Of a stretch of DNA of 29,917 bases, positions 14,831 to 20,651 are shown piece after piece (within the stretch, counting starts at the first letter, position 1; each line of letters begins with the position of its first letter). The notes under the pieces were generated by a model. It saw only the letters and a program-made list of their open reading frames with translations, had not been told where the DNA came from and ran no database searches. The position numbers and the translations under genes were made by a program. This stretch comes from a virus. The DNA lies in IMG/VR virus record IMGVR_UViG_3300046007_009002, positions 1 to 29,917 of that record; one strand, given 5' to 3'.

Positions 14831-15042
14831 TAGACTACTTGCATTACAAGATCTTCATAAAGGTAATCAATTAAAATTTCATAATCGTCTTCGGGTTCTC
14901 CGGAGAAAACAACTCCATTTTGTTCGTAGTATCTCTTTACCTTTTTATATAGTTTAGGATTCTTGATGCCTAGATGGAGTTCGCAATTTGCGGCCTGTTT
15001 GAGGGTGTTGATGTCTTTTTTGAATTTAGAAGTCAGTGACAT
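14830..15042 (-). CDS. Hypothetical protein, 70 aa
   Basis: A small mixed-charge protein (MSLTSKFKKDINTLKQAANC; ends YEILIDYLYEDLVMQVV) probably with an alpha/beta fold. It stops on the first base of the membrane gene. I recognise similar short proteins from cyanophages but cannot name a function. Confidence 0.7.
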   Translation of the reverse strand: MSLTSKFKKDINTLKQAANCELHLGIKNPKLYKKVKRYYEQNGVVFSGEPEDDYEILIDYLYEDLVMQVV

Positions 15043-15054
15043 TGGTGAGTGGTT

Positions 15055-15549
15055 TTAATTAGATTGTTGATAATCAGTCATAAAGACTAGTCTTTCGATA
15101 ATTTCGGTCCTGTTTGGGTTTTTTGCAACGCAGGCGCGAACATAACGATCTTCATCAGTCGCCAGGAGTTTTAGGGATTCTTGTGGTGTGTTTGGGTGTC
15201 TTGCAACCCAGTAGCGAACATAAGAATCTTCATCAGTCGCCAGGAGTTTTAGGGATTCTAATGGTGTATTTGGGTGTTCTGCAACCCAGGAGCGAACATA
15301 ACGATCTTCATCAGTCGCCAGGAGTTTTAGGGATTCTAATGGTGTGTTTGGGTGTCTTGCAACCCAGGAGCGAACATAACGATCTTCATCAGTCGCCAGG
15401 AGTTGTAGGGTTTCTGGTGGTGTGTTTGGGTTTTTTGCAACCCAGGAGCGAACATCACGATCCTTATCAGTCGCCAAGGTTTCTAAAATTTCTTGTGACG
15501 TGTTTCGATCATGTGCTAAGTCTAGTTTTTGTCCTTTAGTTAATTCCAT
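15055..15549 (-). CDS. Leucine-rich repeat variant (LRV)/HEAT-like repeat protein
   Basis: Residues 25-154 are five tandem 26-residue repeats of the form LATDEDRYVRSWVARHPNTP followed by LESLKL. A degenerate unit occupies the N-terminus (LAHDRNTSQEILE). This matches leucine-rich repeat variant proteins, which build alpha-solenoids used for protein binding. The repeats are also almost identical at the DNA level, so copy number has probably changed recently by slippage or recombination. No catalytic domain is attached. The binding partner is unknown. Confidence 0.85.
   Translation of the reverse strand: MELTKGQKLDLAHDRNTSQEILETLATDKDRDVRSWVAKNPNTPPETLQLLATDEDRYVRSWVARHPNTPLESLKLLATDEDRYVRSWVAEHPNTPLESLKLLATDEDSYVRYWVARHPNTPQESLKLLATDEDRYVRACVAKNPNRTEIIERLVFMTDYQQSN
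15088..15477 (-). repeat. Five 78-bp tandem repeats within the LRV gene
   Basis: The period is 78 bases (26 codons), with segments such as CATCAGTCGCCAGGAGTTTT (plus strand) recurring almost unchanged. The middle three units are the most alike; the outer ones have diverged. The pattern indicates recent expansion. Confidence 0.85.
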
Positions 15550-15614
15550 CCAGATTGTTGACTTTTTATAAGTATAGACTAGTTTCTATGGAATTGTCGG
15601 GCTAGTGGACAGTT

Positions 15615-15722
15615 TTATGATTGGTCCGGGTCTTTATGGGGCCGCCAGTCGGGTTCTGGGAGGCCGTTTTCGGTGTACCAATCTGAGATAGCCTGGGGGT
15701 TTTCTGGATTCTTGTTCGACAT
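15615..15722 (-). CDS. Candidate microprotein, 35 aa
   Basis: An ATG-started frame encodes MSNKNPENPQAISDWYTENG, then LPEPDWRPHKDPDQS. The hydrophilic, Trp-rich text looks more protein-like than its overlapping neighbour in another frame. No strong ribosome binding site is evident. It overlaps the 60-aa membrane frame by 89 bases, so at most one of the two may be expressed in full. Confidence 0.4.
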   Translation of the reverse strand: MSNKNPENPQAISDWYTENGLPEPDWRPHKDPDQS

Positions 15723-15816
15723 ATTTAGATTCGTTTATGCTTGATGAGATTAGTAGGGAAAGTTTGGTTATTATGATGATTATTGCTAGTGGGAGGAAGC
15801 AGAGGGAGTAGTTCAT
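15634..15816 (-). CDS. Candidate small membrane protein, 60 aa
   Basis: One transmembrane helix (SLCFLPLAIIIIITKLSLLI, residues 4-23) is followed by a basic tail (RKPPGYLRLVHRKRPPRTRL). Its ATG overlaps the stop of the HNH gene (ATGA), which favours coupled translation. The C-terminal half overlaps the 35-aa frame. The true extent is uncertain. Confidence 0.45.
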   Translation of the reverse strand: MNYSLCFLPLAIIIIITKLSLLISSSINESKYVEQESRKPPGYLRLVHRKRPPRTRLAAP

Positions 15817-16793
15817 GGTTGGGATTGGGTTTTATGTTCGTCTTTGGAGTGAATTTCGCGGTGGCAGTTAGAGCAGACGATTATGCAGTTTTCTAATTCT
15901 TTTTTCTGTCTTTCAAAACCCCAAGAAGTAAATCTTTTATTATAAGTTTCGGATTTTTTATCCGGGTCTAAATGGTGAAATTCTATGGCTCTTAGGCATT
16001 TATCATAACCACAAACCGAACAACAGCCACTCATGTAATCAACTGCTCTTTGTTTTGCGTCTATTGTTTTTTGCATAACCATTTTACTATCACAAGGTTT
16101 ACAATAACTACTATGGCTACCAGCAGCCCTATTATCTTCGGTTAAAATAATATCACAATTTCTACATGATTTTTCTCCTGTATTCTTACCTGTAAGTATA
16201 AAATTACTAAAAGACGAAGTAAAATTAGTTGAAAATTCTTTCTCCATTTTTTTCTTCTGATCTAATCTATGATGCTCTTCTCTGTGGCAATTAGAACATA
16301 AAACAGAACACTTGTCCAATTCTTGCTGGGCAAATTCCCATGGTTTATGATAAAGTTTTGCGGGGGTTATTTCTTTTTGTGCCGGATTTTTATGATGAAA
16401 TTCTAAAGCAGTTATGTCCTTATTATAACTACACGATTCGCAACAATTTCCTTTATACTCTAGGGCTTTTATTTTGAAATTAAGTCTTTTTTTAAACGTA
16501 TATTCTGCAAAACAAATTTTACATAATGAATAGTAACTTTTTCTTTCTTTTTTAATATAAGAATTTTTTGAATTTAATTTTACTTTACAACATGAGCAAA
16601 ATTGATTATCTTTATTTACTTTTTTATGACCATTATAACCAGAATATCCATCAGAAAATGATTTATTTTTTGTTTTTAAATTATATTTGTTCAACCAATA
16701 TCTTACAGTAGTTTGTCCTTTTTTTATTATATTAGATATTTGTCTCGTGGATAATCCCTGCTCTACGAGGGATTCAAGATACTCTTTTTCCAT
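15813..16793 (-). CDS. Internally duplicated HNH homing endonuclease
   Basis: A free-standing site-specific nuclease of 326 residues. Residues 5-38 form a helix-turn-helix (LSTRQISNIIKKGQTTVRYW). Two copies of a module follow. Each copy has a CxxC...CxxC zinc ribbon (C66/C69/C91/C94; C210/C213/C231/C234) and an HNH core (CESC...EFHHKNP...CSNCHREEH at 118-175; CSVC...EFHHLDP...CSNCHREIH at 258-315). The duplication could let one chain act as a dimer. AAAGGAG precedes the ATG, and that site lies in a hairpin with a late promoter between its arms. Confidence 0.9.
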   Translation of the reverse strand: MEKEYLESLVEQGLSTRQISNIIKKGQTTVRYWLNKYNLKTKNKSFSDGYSGYNGHKKVNKDNQFCSCCKVKLNSKNSYIKKERKSYYSLCKICFAEYTFKKRLNFKIKALEYKGNCCESCSYNKDITALEFHHKNPAQKEITPAKLYHKPWEFAQQELDKCSVLCSNCHREEHHRLDQKKKMEKEFSTNFTSSFSNFILTGKNTGEKSCRNCDIILTEDNRAAGSHSSYCKPCDSKMVMQKTIDAKQRAVDYMSGCCSVCGYDKCLRAIEFHHLDPDKKSETYNKRFTSWGFERQKKELENCIIVCSNCHREIHSKDEHKTQSQP

Positions 16794-16826
16794 AAACTTT
16801 GCGCTCCTTTAGATAATTCGCAATAC

Positions 16827-16834
16827 TATTTATA
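16827..16834 (-). promoter_or_regulatory. T4-type late promoter TATAAATA
   Basis: An exact match to the T4 late octamer, 34 bases upstream of the HNH gene start. It directs late expression of the endonuclease if the phage uses a gp55-like sigma factor, which T4-like cyanophages encode. Confidence 0.65.
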
Positions 16835-16838
16835 ATAG

Positions 16839-16859
16839 AAAAGGGCTCAAAAAGAGCCC
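16839..16859 (-). terminator. Intrinsic terminator of the tRNA/ncRNA transcript
   Basis: A perfect 6-bp stem GGGCTC/GAGCCC with a five-base loop is followed on the minus strand by TTTTCTATT. It ends the transcript carrying the tRNA and noncoding RNA before the HNH gene. Confidence 0.8.
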
Positions 16860-16935
16860 AATTCTTACCTTAAAGAAGTGCGAATTATCTAAGGTAAAAG
16901 TATTTAGTCGAATTTTATTAGACTTTTATACTCAG

Positions 16936-17009
16936 CGGTGCCCGTGCGGCTCGAACGCACACTAACGACTGTTTAGAAGACAGCTGCTTATCCATTAAGC
17001 TTCGGCACC
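16936..17009 (-). tRNA. tRNA-Arg (TCT anticodon)
   Basis: The cloverleaf is complete. The acceptor is GGTGCCG against GGGCACC (last pair mismatched). The D arm is GCTT/AAGC. The anticodon arm is GCTGT CTTCTAA ACAGT with anticodon TCT at 16977-16975. The variable loop is 7 bases, and the T arm is GTGCG TTCGAGC CGCAC. CCA is not encoded. tRNA-Arg(TCT) reads AGA, a codon favoured by AT-rich phages, and is among the commonest cyanophage tRNAs. Confidence 0.93.
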
Positions 17010-17118
17010 ATAAAACCCCAAACATAAAAACCAGTAATTCCTAAAAATTCCCAATTTTCACAAAGGGGTTATTGTTGATAGAACCATGTCTATCGGTTTT
17101 ATTTAGACCTGGATCAAA

Positions 17119-17163
17119 AAACCCAGTCTGACATTAGAATTTCCCAATCACTTGACATTTAAA
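17119..17163 (-). CDS. Possible 14-codon micro-ORF
   Basis: ATG at 17163 encodes MSSDWEILMSDWVF and stop. It follows a strong ribosome binding site (AGGAGG, about 7 bases upstream) and, 27 bases before the ATG, the octamer TATAAATA. The strong signals are the only support; it could be a leader peptide or chance. Confidence 0.3.
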
Positions 17164-17189
17164 CACCTCCTGATTTAATAGTTATAATG

Positions 17190-17197
17190 TATTTATA
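17190..17197 (-). promoter_or_regulatory. T4-type late promoter TATAAATA within the ncRNA region
   Basis: An exact late octamer on the minus strand, predicted start near 17184. It would transcribe the micro-ORF and tRNA-Arg late. A weak 6-bp pairing (AACACT 17216-17211 with GGTGTT 17167-17162, one G-T) could cover the AGGAGG in longer transcripts. Confidence 0.5.
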
Positions 17198-17327
17198 AAA
17201 GGATACTTTTAGTGTTGGTGTGCTACTACGCCTAAAGAACCCACATTTTCCCTCACCACATCACTTGTATATGCCACCTATAGGCCCGACATTAGCAAGC
17301 ATTTTGCAGCTCTGGTGCGTGTTCTAC

Positions 17328-17361
17328 TCCTTAGATGATGGCTGCTTCTAGGCCTACATCC
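17328..17361 (-). ncRNA. 23S rRNA GTPase-associated-centre-like segment
   Basis: Read on the minus strand, 34 bases correspond to E. coli 23S positions about 1055-1088 as I recall them, with four substitutions (U1061A, U1065C, U1082C, A1086G). The core TAGAAGCAGCCATCAT (17350-17335) is identical and includes A1067. The U1082C change turns a G-U into a G-C pair opposite G1056, so helix 43 is preserved. The adjoining helix 44 is not evident. In the ribosome this region binds L11 and translational GTPases. No other 23S sequence was noticed nearby. Confidence 0.7.
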
Positions 17362-17589
17362 CAACAAAATTTTAATAATTGACTCGTAGTAAGCAGGTTG
17401 AACACAAATCACCTTTTTTTTTGCTTACGTTCCCTCAAGAGTTTTCCTCTCGCTAGTTCCATACGTTCAATTATATTTTAAGAGAATCAGCGGAGGCCAA
17501 CCCGCCAACCTAATAAAATTAGGATTTAATCAAAAGACCGGATTTCTCCAGAATTTTGCGATAAGTGGCCCCTCAACCACGACTAAAAC

Positions 17590-17637
17590 TAGATGATTTT
17601 TTTTACATTGCAAGTAATTAAATTGCTGAATCACCTA
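17590..17637 (-). repeat. Paralogous hairpin, copy A (downstream of tRNA-like RNA)
   Basis: On the minus strand TAGGTGATT (17637-17629) pairs with AATCATCTA (17598-17590), including one G-T. The loop side starts TCAGCAATT, shared with copy B. Confidence 0.6.
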
Positions 17638-17640
17638 AAT

Positions 17641-17753
17641 CGGGGAAGAAAGATTCAAACTTTCACTGGACCGGCTCCCAAAGCGTATAATTGCGGTTAA
17701 TATCTTAACAAGATACATTTTTACGGCGCCTCTATCAATTGGGCTATTCCCCG
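17641..17753 (-). ncRNA. tRNA-Asn(GTT)-like RNA with aberrant insertions
   Basis: The acceptor (CGGGGAA/TTCCCCG, 7 perfect pairs), a 3-bp D arm (GCC/GGC), a T arm (GAAAG TTTGAAT CTTTC) and an anticodon-type arm GTATC TTGTTAA GATAT (17716-17700) are all formed. But 11 bases separate the D and anticodon arms instead of 1, and 35 bases separate the anticodon and T arms instead of about 5. The D loop also lacks the usual GG (TTGATAGA). It is either a degenerate tRNA or a tRNA mimic, such as the tRNA-like modules of bacterial Y RNAs. DUF2828 is encoded 69 bases upstream. Confidence 0.6.
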
Positions 17754-17758
17754 GAAAC

Positions 17759-17808
17759 TAGATGGTCTTTTATGTACCCAAAACATATGAGAATTGCTGA
17801 ACCATCTA
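17759..17808 (-). repeat. Paralogous hairpin, copy B (upstream of tRNA-like RNA)
   Basis: TAGATGGT (17808-17801) pairs with ACCATCTA (17766-17759) on the minus strand. Compared with copy A the stem differs at paired positions in a way that keeps pairing (G-C here, A-T there). TCAGCAATT is shared in the loop. Confidence 0.6.
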
Positions 17809-17821
17809 TGTGTTTATTTAT

Positions 17822-19288
17822 CTAAGCAAAAACCTCCCCAATAGCCGCATAACGGTCACTATAAACGGTATCGTTCATGGTGTCAACCGGGGTAACGACT
17901 TTATCAGTCATAATGGACTTAAGAATCGAAGGACTACAACCAGACACAAGACAAGTGCCAGTATCGTGGATAGTCATAGGAACGTTGCCACCAATTGCAT
18001 TGACATTCCAGAAAACCAGTTGTGGCATATCATAACCTGCCTTTCGGTAGAGTTTTTGAATTTGTTCAAAGTTAGTTCTCTTATTAGAACTACATGCCTC
18101 ATCAAACTGCATATCAGAAACAATAATTAGTTTCTGTGGCATATCCTCAGGTGCAACATTGTTGCTCTCTGCGGCACTCAGAACAGTCTTGAACACTGCC
18201 ATAAGGTCAGTATTCATACCCCAGGCCGCACGGGAAAGATTCTCAATACGCTTACCAATGGTAGAACCAACAACAGTTTGCAGTTCAGGGCTCTCTGAAA
18301 AAGTCAGGAACTTATCTTTCCATACAGGAGCAGTATTGCGCTCTGCAATATACATCGCAAGAGAGATAGAAACCGCCATAGGGCGACCATACATCGAACC
18401 AGAAACATCTGCAACTACCAGACCGTTGAAAGGTTTATCTTCCATAAAATTGGGAAGTGCTTCCCACTGAAGGTCAATAGACTTATCATTGCGGGCACCC
18501 TTATAAAGATACTGTTCAACAATATCATAAGGATACAGCGTTGAAGCATTGATTTTTGCTTCACCCTTTTCAACAGCACTCAGATATTGGGCATAACGCT
18601 CACCATCTTGCTTCTGGAATGCCTTGCGATACATAAATGCAGCGCGGGAAGGCACCTTGGAATAGTCAATTGCAGACCATTCTTTGGAGCACATTGATTG
18701 CTCAACAATGCGAATTTGAGTACGAAGATTGCTCAGAACCTTACGGTATTCTTTTTCAGAAAGACCAAGATGGGCCGCAATCTTACGACCAAGACGCTTG
18801 CTATCTTTGCTGGAAGCATTGATAGATGGCAGCCATTTCGCCAAGAGAGAAACCTTACCATCAGTCTTCAGATGAAGACGGTCAAGATCAAGTTGTGCCT
18901 GAATTGCATTGAGAACGGTTTCCCAAGCAGAAGTATTTTCCAGAACAAGCAAGTCATCCCAACGACCATATTCTGGAACAAGAGAAACTAGTTTCACCCC
19001 AACTCCGCCATTTTCCTCAACAAGATACTTGAAAAGTTGACGGAAGATGGACCGTTCTCCCTGACCTCCACGAATATCGCGTGCCCAGAAAAGAATACGG
19101 GTTGCAGTCTCAGGCTCTTCCTTAAAAGCAAGAGCAAAAAGTTTTTGGGCCTTATTAATGTCATTTCGACAAGCCGCAATCTGGCCAAAAAGATCCACAC
19201 AAGAATCAAGAGTAGACTTATAGGCCTTGGCTCCATTAAGAGTCTCAGTGGTATTCAGTTCAGATTTAAGAGCAGTAATAAAAGTCAT
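17822..19288 (-). CDS. DUF2828 protein with C-terminal vWA domain (Ro60/TROVE-like architecture)
   Basis: From the ATG at 19288 (MTFITALKSELNTTETLNGA) the protein has 488 residues; the frame is open to 19360. The N-terminal two thirds are helical, with DUF2828 signatures RDIRGGQGERSIF (70-82), VPEYGRWDDLL, EKEYRKVLSNLR, WSAIDYSKVPSRAAFMYRKA and GEAKINASTLYPYDIV. A vWA domain follows, with a full MIDAS: DVSGSM (294-299), Thr360 and Asp392 (VSDMQ). Helical solenoid plus vWA is the layout of Ro60/Rsr proteins that bind Y RNAs and misfolded RNA; RNA binding here is inferred. It has its own promoter and a long structured leader. The noncoding RNA region lies directly downstream. Confidence 0.88.
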   Translation of the reverse strand: MTFITALKSELNTTETLNGAKAYKSTLDSCVDLFGQIAACRNDINKAQKLFALAFKEEPETATRILFWARDIRGGQGERSIFRQLFKYLVEENGGVGVKLVSLVPEYGRWDDLLVLENTSAWETVLNAIQAQLDLDRLHLKTDGKVSLLAKWLPSINASSKDSKRLGRKIAAHLGLSEKEYRKVLSNLRTQIRIVEQSMCSKEWSAIDYSKVPSRAAFMYRKAFQKQDGERYAQYLSAVEKGEAKINASTLYPYDIVEQYLYKGARNDKSIDLQWEALPNFMEDKPFNGLVVADVSGSMYGRPMAVSISLAMYIAERNTAPVWKDKFLTFSESPELQTVVGSTIGKRIENLSRAAWGMNTDLMAVFKTVLSAAESNNVAPEDMPQKLIIVSDMQFDEACSSNKRTNFEQIQKLYRKAGYDMPQLVFWNVNAIGGNVPMTIHDTGTCLVSGCSPSILKSIMTDKVVTPVDTMNDTVYSDRYAAIGEVFA

Positions 19289-19468
19289 AGTTTTTACAAG
19301 TTGATTGGTAAGTTGTCTTTTACCTAAGTTGTTTTGGAGACAGTTTGTATGCTGTATCAACTTTAGGCTAGATGAGTTTTTTGCTTTTCTAAATTAACGG
19401 TTTAGTGCATAGGGTTGCTGTCTCATCTAAAATGGCGTCTTTTTAGGTTATGGACCTAACGACTTCCA
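19289..19468 (-). promoter_or_regulatory. Structured 5' leader of the DUF2828 gene
   Basis: About 180 bases separate the predicted start from the ATG, far longer than other leaders here. An 8-bp helix (TAGATGAG 19429-19422 with CTCATCTA 19376-19369) encloses a perfect hairpin CTAAA/TTTAG (19405-19389, 7-base loop). A smaller TTAGGT/ACCTAA hairpin lies upstream. It may be an autoregulatory site or a small RNA bound by the protein. Confidence 0.45.
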
Positions 19469-19475
19469 CGTTTTA

Positions 19476-19520
19476 AGTATCCCACATGTTCCCTGATTTG
19501 TCAAGGGGCTTGTGCCAGTT
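19476..19520 (-). promoter_or_regulatory. Boxed promoter 1 (DUF2828)
   Basis: On the minus strand: AACTGGCACA (19520-19511), 6 bases, TTGACA (19504-19499), 17 bases, GATACT (19481-19476). It is one of five promoters with this architecture. Confidence 0.7.
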
Positions 19521-19546
19521 GATCAAGTGGCCTATCATCTTAGTTT

Positions 19547-19807
19547 TTAACTAGGATTTTGAATAATTCTTTCTAATCTACTTTTTTCAGTTTTCAAAAT
19601 ATATTCATTGTCTAGATGATCTTGCAATATTTTTAAAGTATTTAAATCCATCATAGTCTCAAAAAATTTTTTATAATGCTCATAAAAATTCTTTTCTTGT
19701 GGCGTTAAAGATTCTACATTCATCTCAAAAACTTCTTTCGGAGTTTTTAGAAATGATGATGGAATTTTAAAAAATTCTTCGTATGTAATAAATGTGTCTT
19801 GCGTCAT
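19547..19807 (-). CDS. Hypothetical protein, 86 aa
   Basis: A helical acidic protein (MTQDTFITYEEFFKIPSSFL; FETMMDLNTLKILQDHLDNE). It is preceded by boxed promoter 2 and ends just upstream of boxed promoter 1, so it forms a monocistronic cassette. No family is recognised. Confidence 0.7.
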   Translation of the reverse strand: MTQDTFITYEEFFKIPSSFLKTPKEVFEMNVESLTPQEKNFYEHYKKFFETMMDLNTLKILQDHLDNEYILKTEKSRLERIIQNPS

Positions 19808-19856
19808 AATTGTTTATAATTTAATTAATAATGTCTTTTATTCTAAAGACTCTTTA

Positions 19857-19900
19857 TCATTACATACATCGCCTGATTTGTCAAGGGGCATGTGCCAGTT
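19857..19900 (-). promoter_or_regulatory. Boxed promoter 2
   Basis: AACTGGCACA (19900-19891), 6 bases, TTGACA (19884-19879), 16 bases, TAATGA (19862-19857). It drives the 86-aa gene. Confidence 0.7.
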
Positions 19901-20234
19901 AAAAAAGTGGATCAGATTCAGTAACTAACTTCCAATCTCTTTTATAAGGAGTCGAAGTCAAATACTCTCCCGGTTCAAATTGACCTGTCCTTAAAACTAT
20001 TTGTAGAGCAGTTTGAGTTTCTTTATGTAACTTATAATATTCATAAGACAAATCATCATCTAATTCGCTATCTAGATATTCACCGGTTAAAATTTCATGA
20101 ATATCACCCCCCACAAAACTATTTCCATATGGTCTTTTGGGGTCAATCTCTGGAGCACCATACTCACAATGACTCCAACTGACATACATAGATCTAAGTA
20201 ATTTTATGTGAGATTCAGTAAGTGTAAATTTCAT
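19899..20234 (-). CDS. Hypothetical protein, 111 aa
   Basis: The ATG at 20234 (MKFTLTESHIKLLRSMYVSW) is preferred over an upstream non-ATG start at 20243. The protein is rich in Tyr and acidic residues (LDSELDDDLSYEYYKLHKET) and ends TESDPLF. The stop codon touches the box of promoter 2. It starts 15 bases after its neighbour. No family is recognised. Confidence 0.7.
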   Translation of the reverse strand: MKFTLTESHIKLLRSMYVSWSHCEYGAPEIDPKRPYGNSFVGGDIHEILTGEYLDSELDDDLSYEYYKLHKETQTALQIVLRTGQFEPGEYLTSTPYKRDWKLVTESDPLF

Positions 20235-20249
20235 AATTAGCAATCGGGA

Positions 20250-20585
20250 TCAAGTTAAATCATAAATGTATTCTGGTTTAGTTTTACTTAAACGCTTGAG
20301 AGATTCGTTAAATTTTAAATCACTACGTAACTCTTCTTTTGCTTGTTCTAAAGTGAGAAAGAAACCCTGGCCAAGAAACCCTCGACCTTCATTTAGAAAA
20401 GGTTTAATGTGGCTAGGTTGATATATATCCGTCCACCAAAACCACAAAAATTTTCGTTGAACATAGTAAATTGTATTTCCACGTTCAACAACTTTTTTGA
20501 TACGATAGTTTTTCATAGGATTTGGATCTTCTGGTAGAAAACTTTCGTGGATAAGTCGGCCAGGAGGGGGTTCAGGTTTTTTCAT
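20250..20585 (-). CDS. Hypothetical protein, 111 aa
   Basis: A Pro-rich start (MKKPEPPPGRLIHESFLPED) leads into a beta-rich, aromatic block (IYYVQRKFLWFWWTDIYQ). A helix with LTLEQAKEELRSDL follows. The gene follows boxed promoter 3 closely and is likely cotranscribed with 19899-20234. The function is unknown. Confidence 0.7.
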   Translation of the reverse strand: MKKPEPPPGRLIHESFLPEDPNPMKNYRIKKVVERGNTIYYVQRKFLWFWWTDIYQPSHIKPFLNEGRGFLGQGFFLTLEQAKEELRSDLKFNESLKRLSKTKPEYIYDLT

Positions 20586-20606
20586 TTTAATCTCAACAAC
20601 CCTTTA

Positions 20607-20651
20607 ATTAAAGCACACCTTATCAAATCTATCAAGGAGCATGTGCCAGTT
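20607..20651 (-). promoter_or_regulatory. Boxed promoter 3
   Basis: AACTGGCACA (20651-20642), 6 bases, TTGATA (20635-20630), 17 bases, TTTAAT (20612-20607). The box lies inside the last codons of the 84-aa gene upstream. Confidence 0.7.

Larger units (their letters stand above)
16806..16894 (-). promoter_or_regulatory. RBS-masking hairpin with internal late promoter
   Basis: CCTTAGATAATTCGCA (16894-16879, minus) is complementary to TGCGAATTATCTAAAGG (16822-16806) with one bulged base. The 3' arm runs into the AAAGGAG of the HNH gene. Between the arms lie a terminator hairpin and a perfect late octamer TATAAATA (16834-16827), predicting a start near 16821, past the 5' arm. Read-through transcripts would be terminated or have the ribosome site hidden; late transcripts would be free. 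T4 I-TevI is controlled this way. Confidence 0.75.
17010..17640 (-). ncRNA. Candidate large structured noncoding RNA
   Basis: There is no gene larger than 14 codons here, yet the minus strand is rich in pairings. Examples are a 7-bp helix (17422-17428 with 17389-17395), a 6-bp hairpin CCTAAT/ATTAGG (17509-17523), a closing helix TGTTGG/CCAACA (17361-17366 with 17213-17218), and AACCCC/GGGGTT upstream of the tRNA. It contains the 23S-like segment. Size, phage location and adjacency to tRNAs recall ornate phage RNAs such as GOLLD, but I cannot confirm a family. Boundaries are approximate; the downstream part may be separate. Confidence 0.55.

Noticed and set aside
15088-15477. CRISPR array from regularly spaced repeats
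   Set aside because: The repeats are contiguous and coding (LRV), with no unique spacers; no CRISPR array was found elsewhere.
15114-15539. Plus-strand 141-aa frame opposite the LRV repeats
   Set aside because: It is the antisense shadow of a repetitive gene; its repeats (LHQSPGVLGIL) mirror the LRV codons and it has no ribosome binding site.
17641-17753. tRNA with a self-splicing intron
   Set aside because: The extra bases flank the anticodon arm on both sides rather than interrupting its loop, and are far too short for a group I intron.
19511-19520. AACTGGCACA box read as a sigma54 promoter (TGGCAC-N5-TTGC)
   Set aside because: Spacing to TTG is 7, not 5, the -12 GC is absent, a sigma70 -10 is correctly placed, and cyanobacteria lack sigma54.
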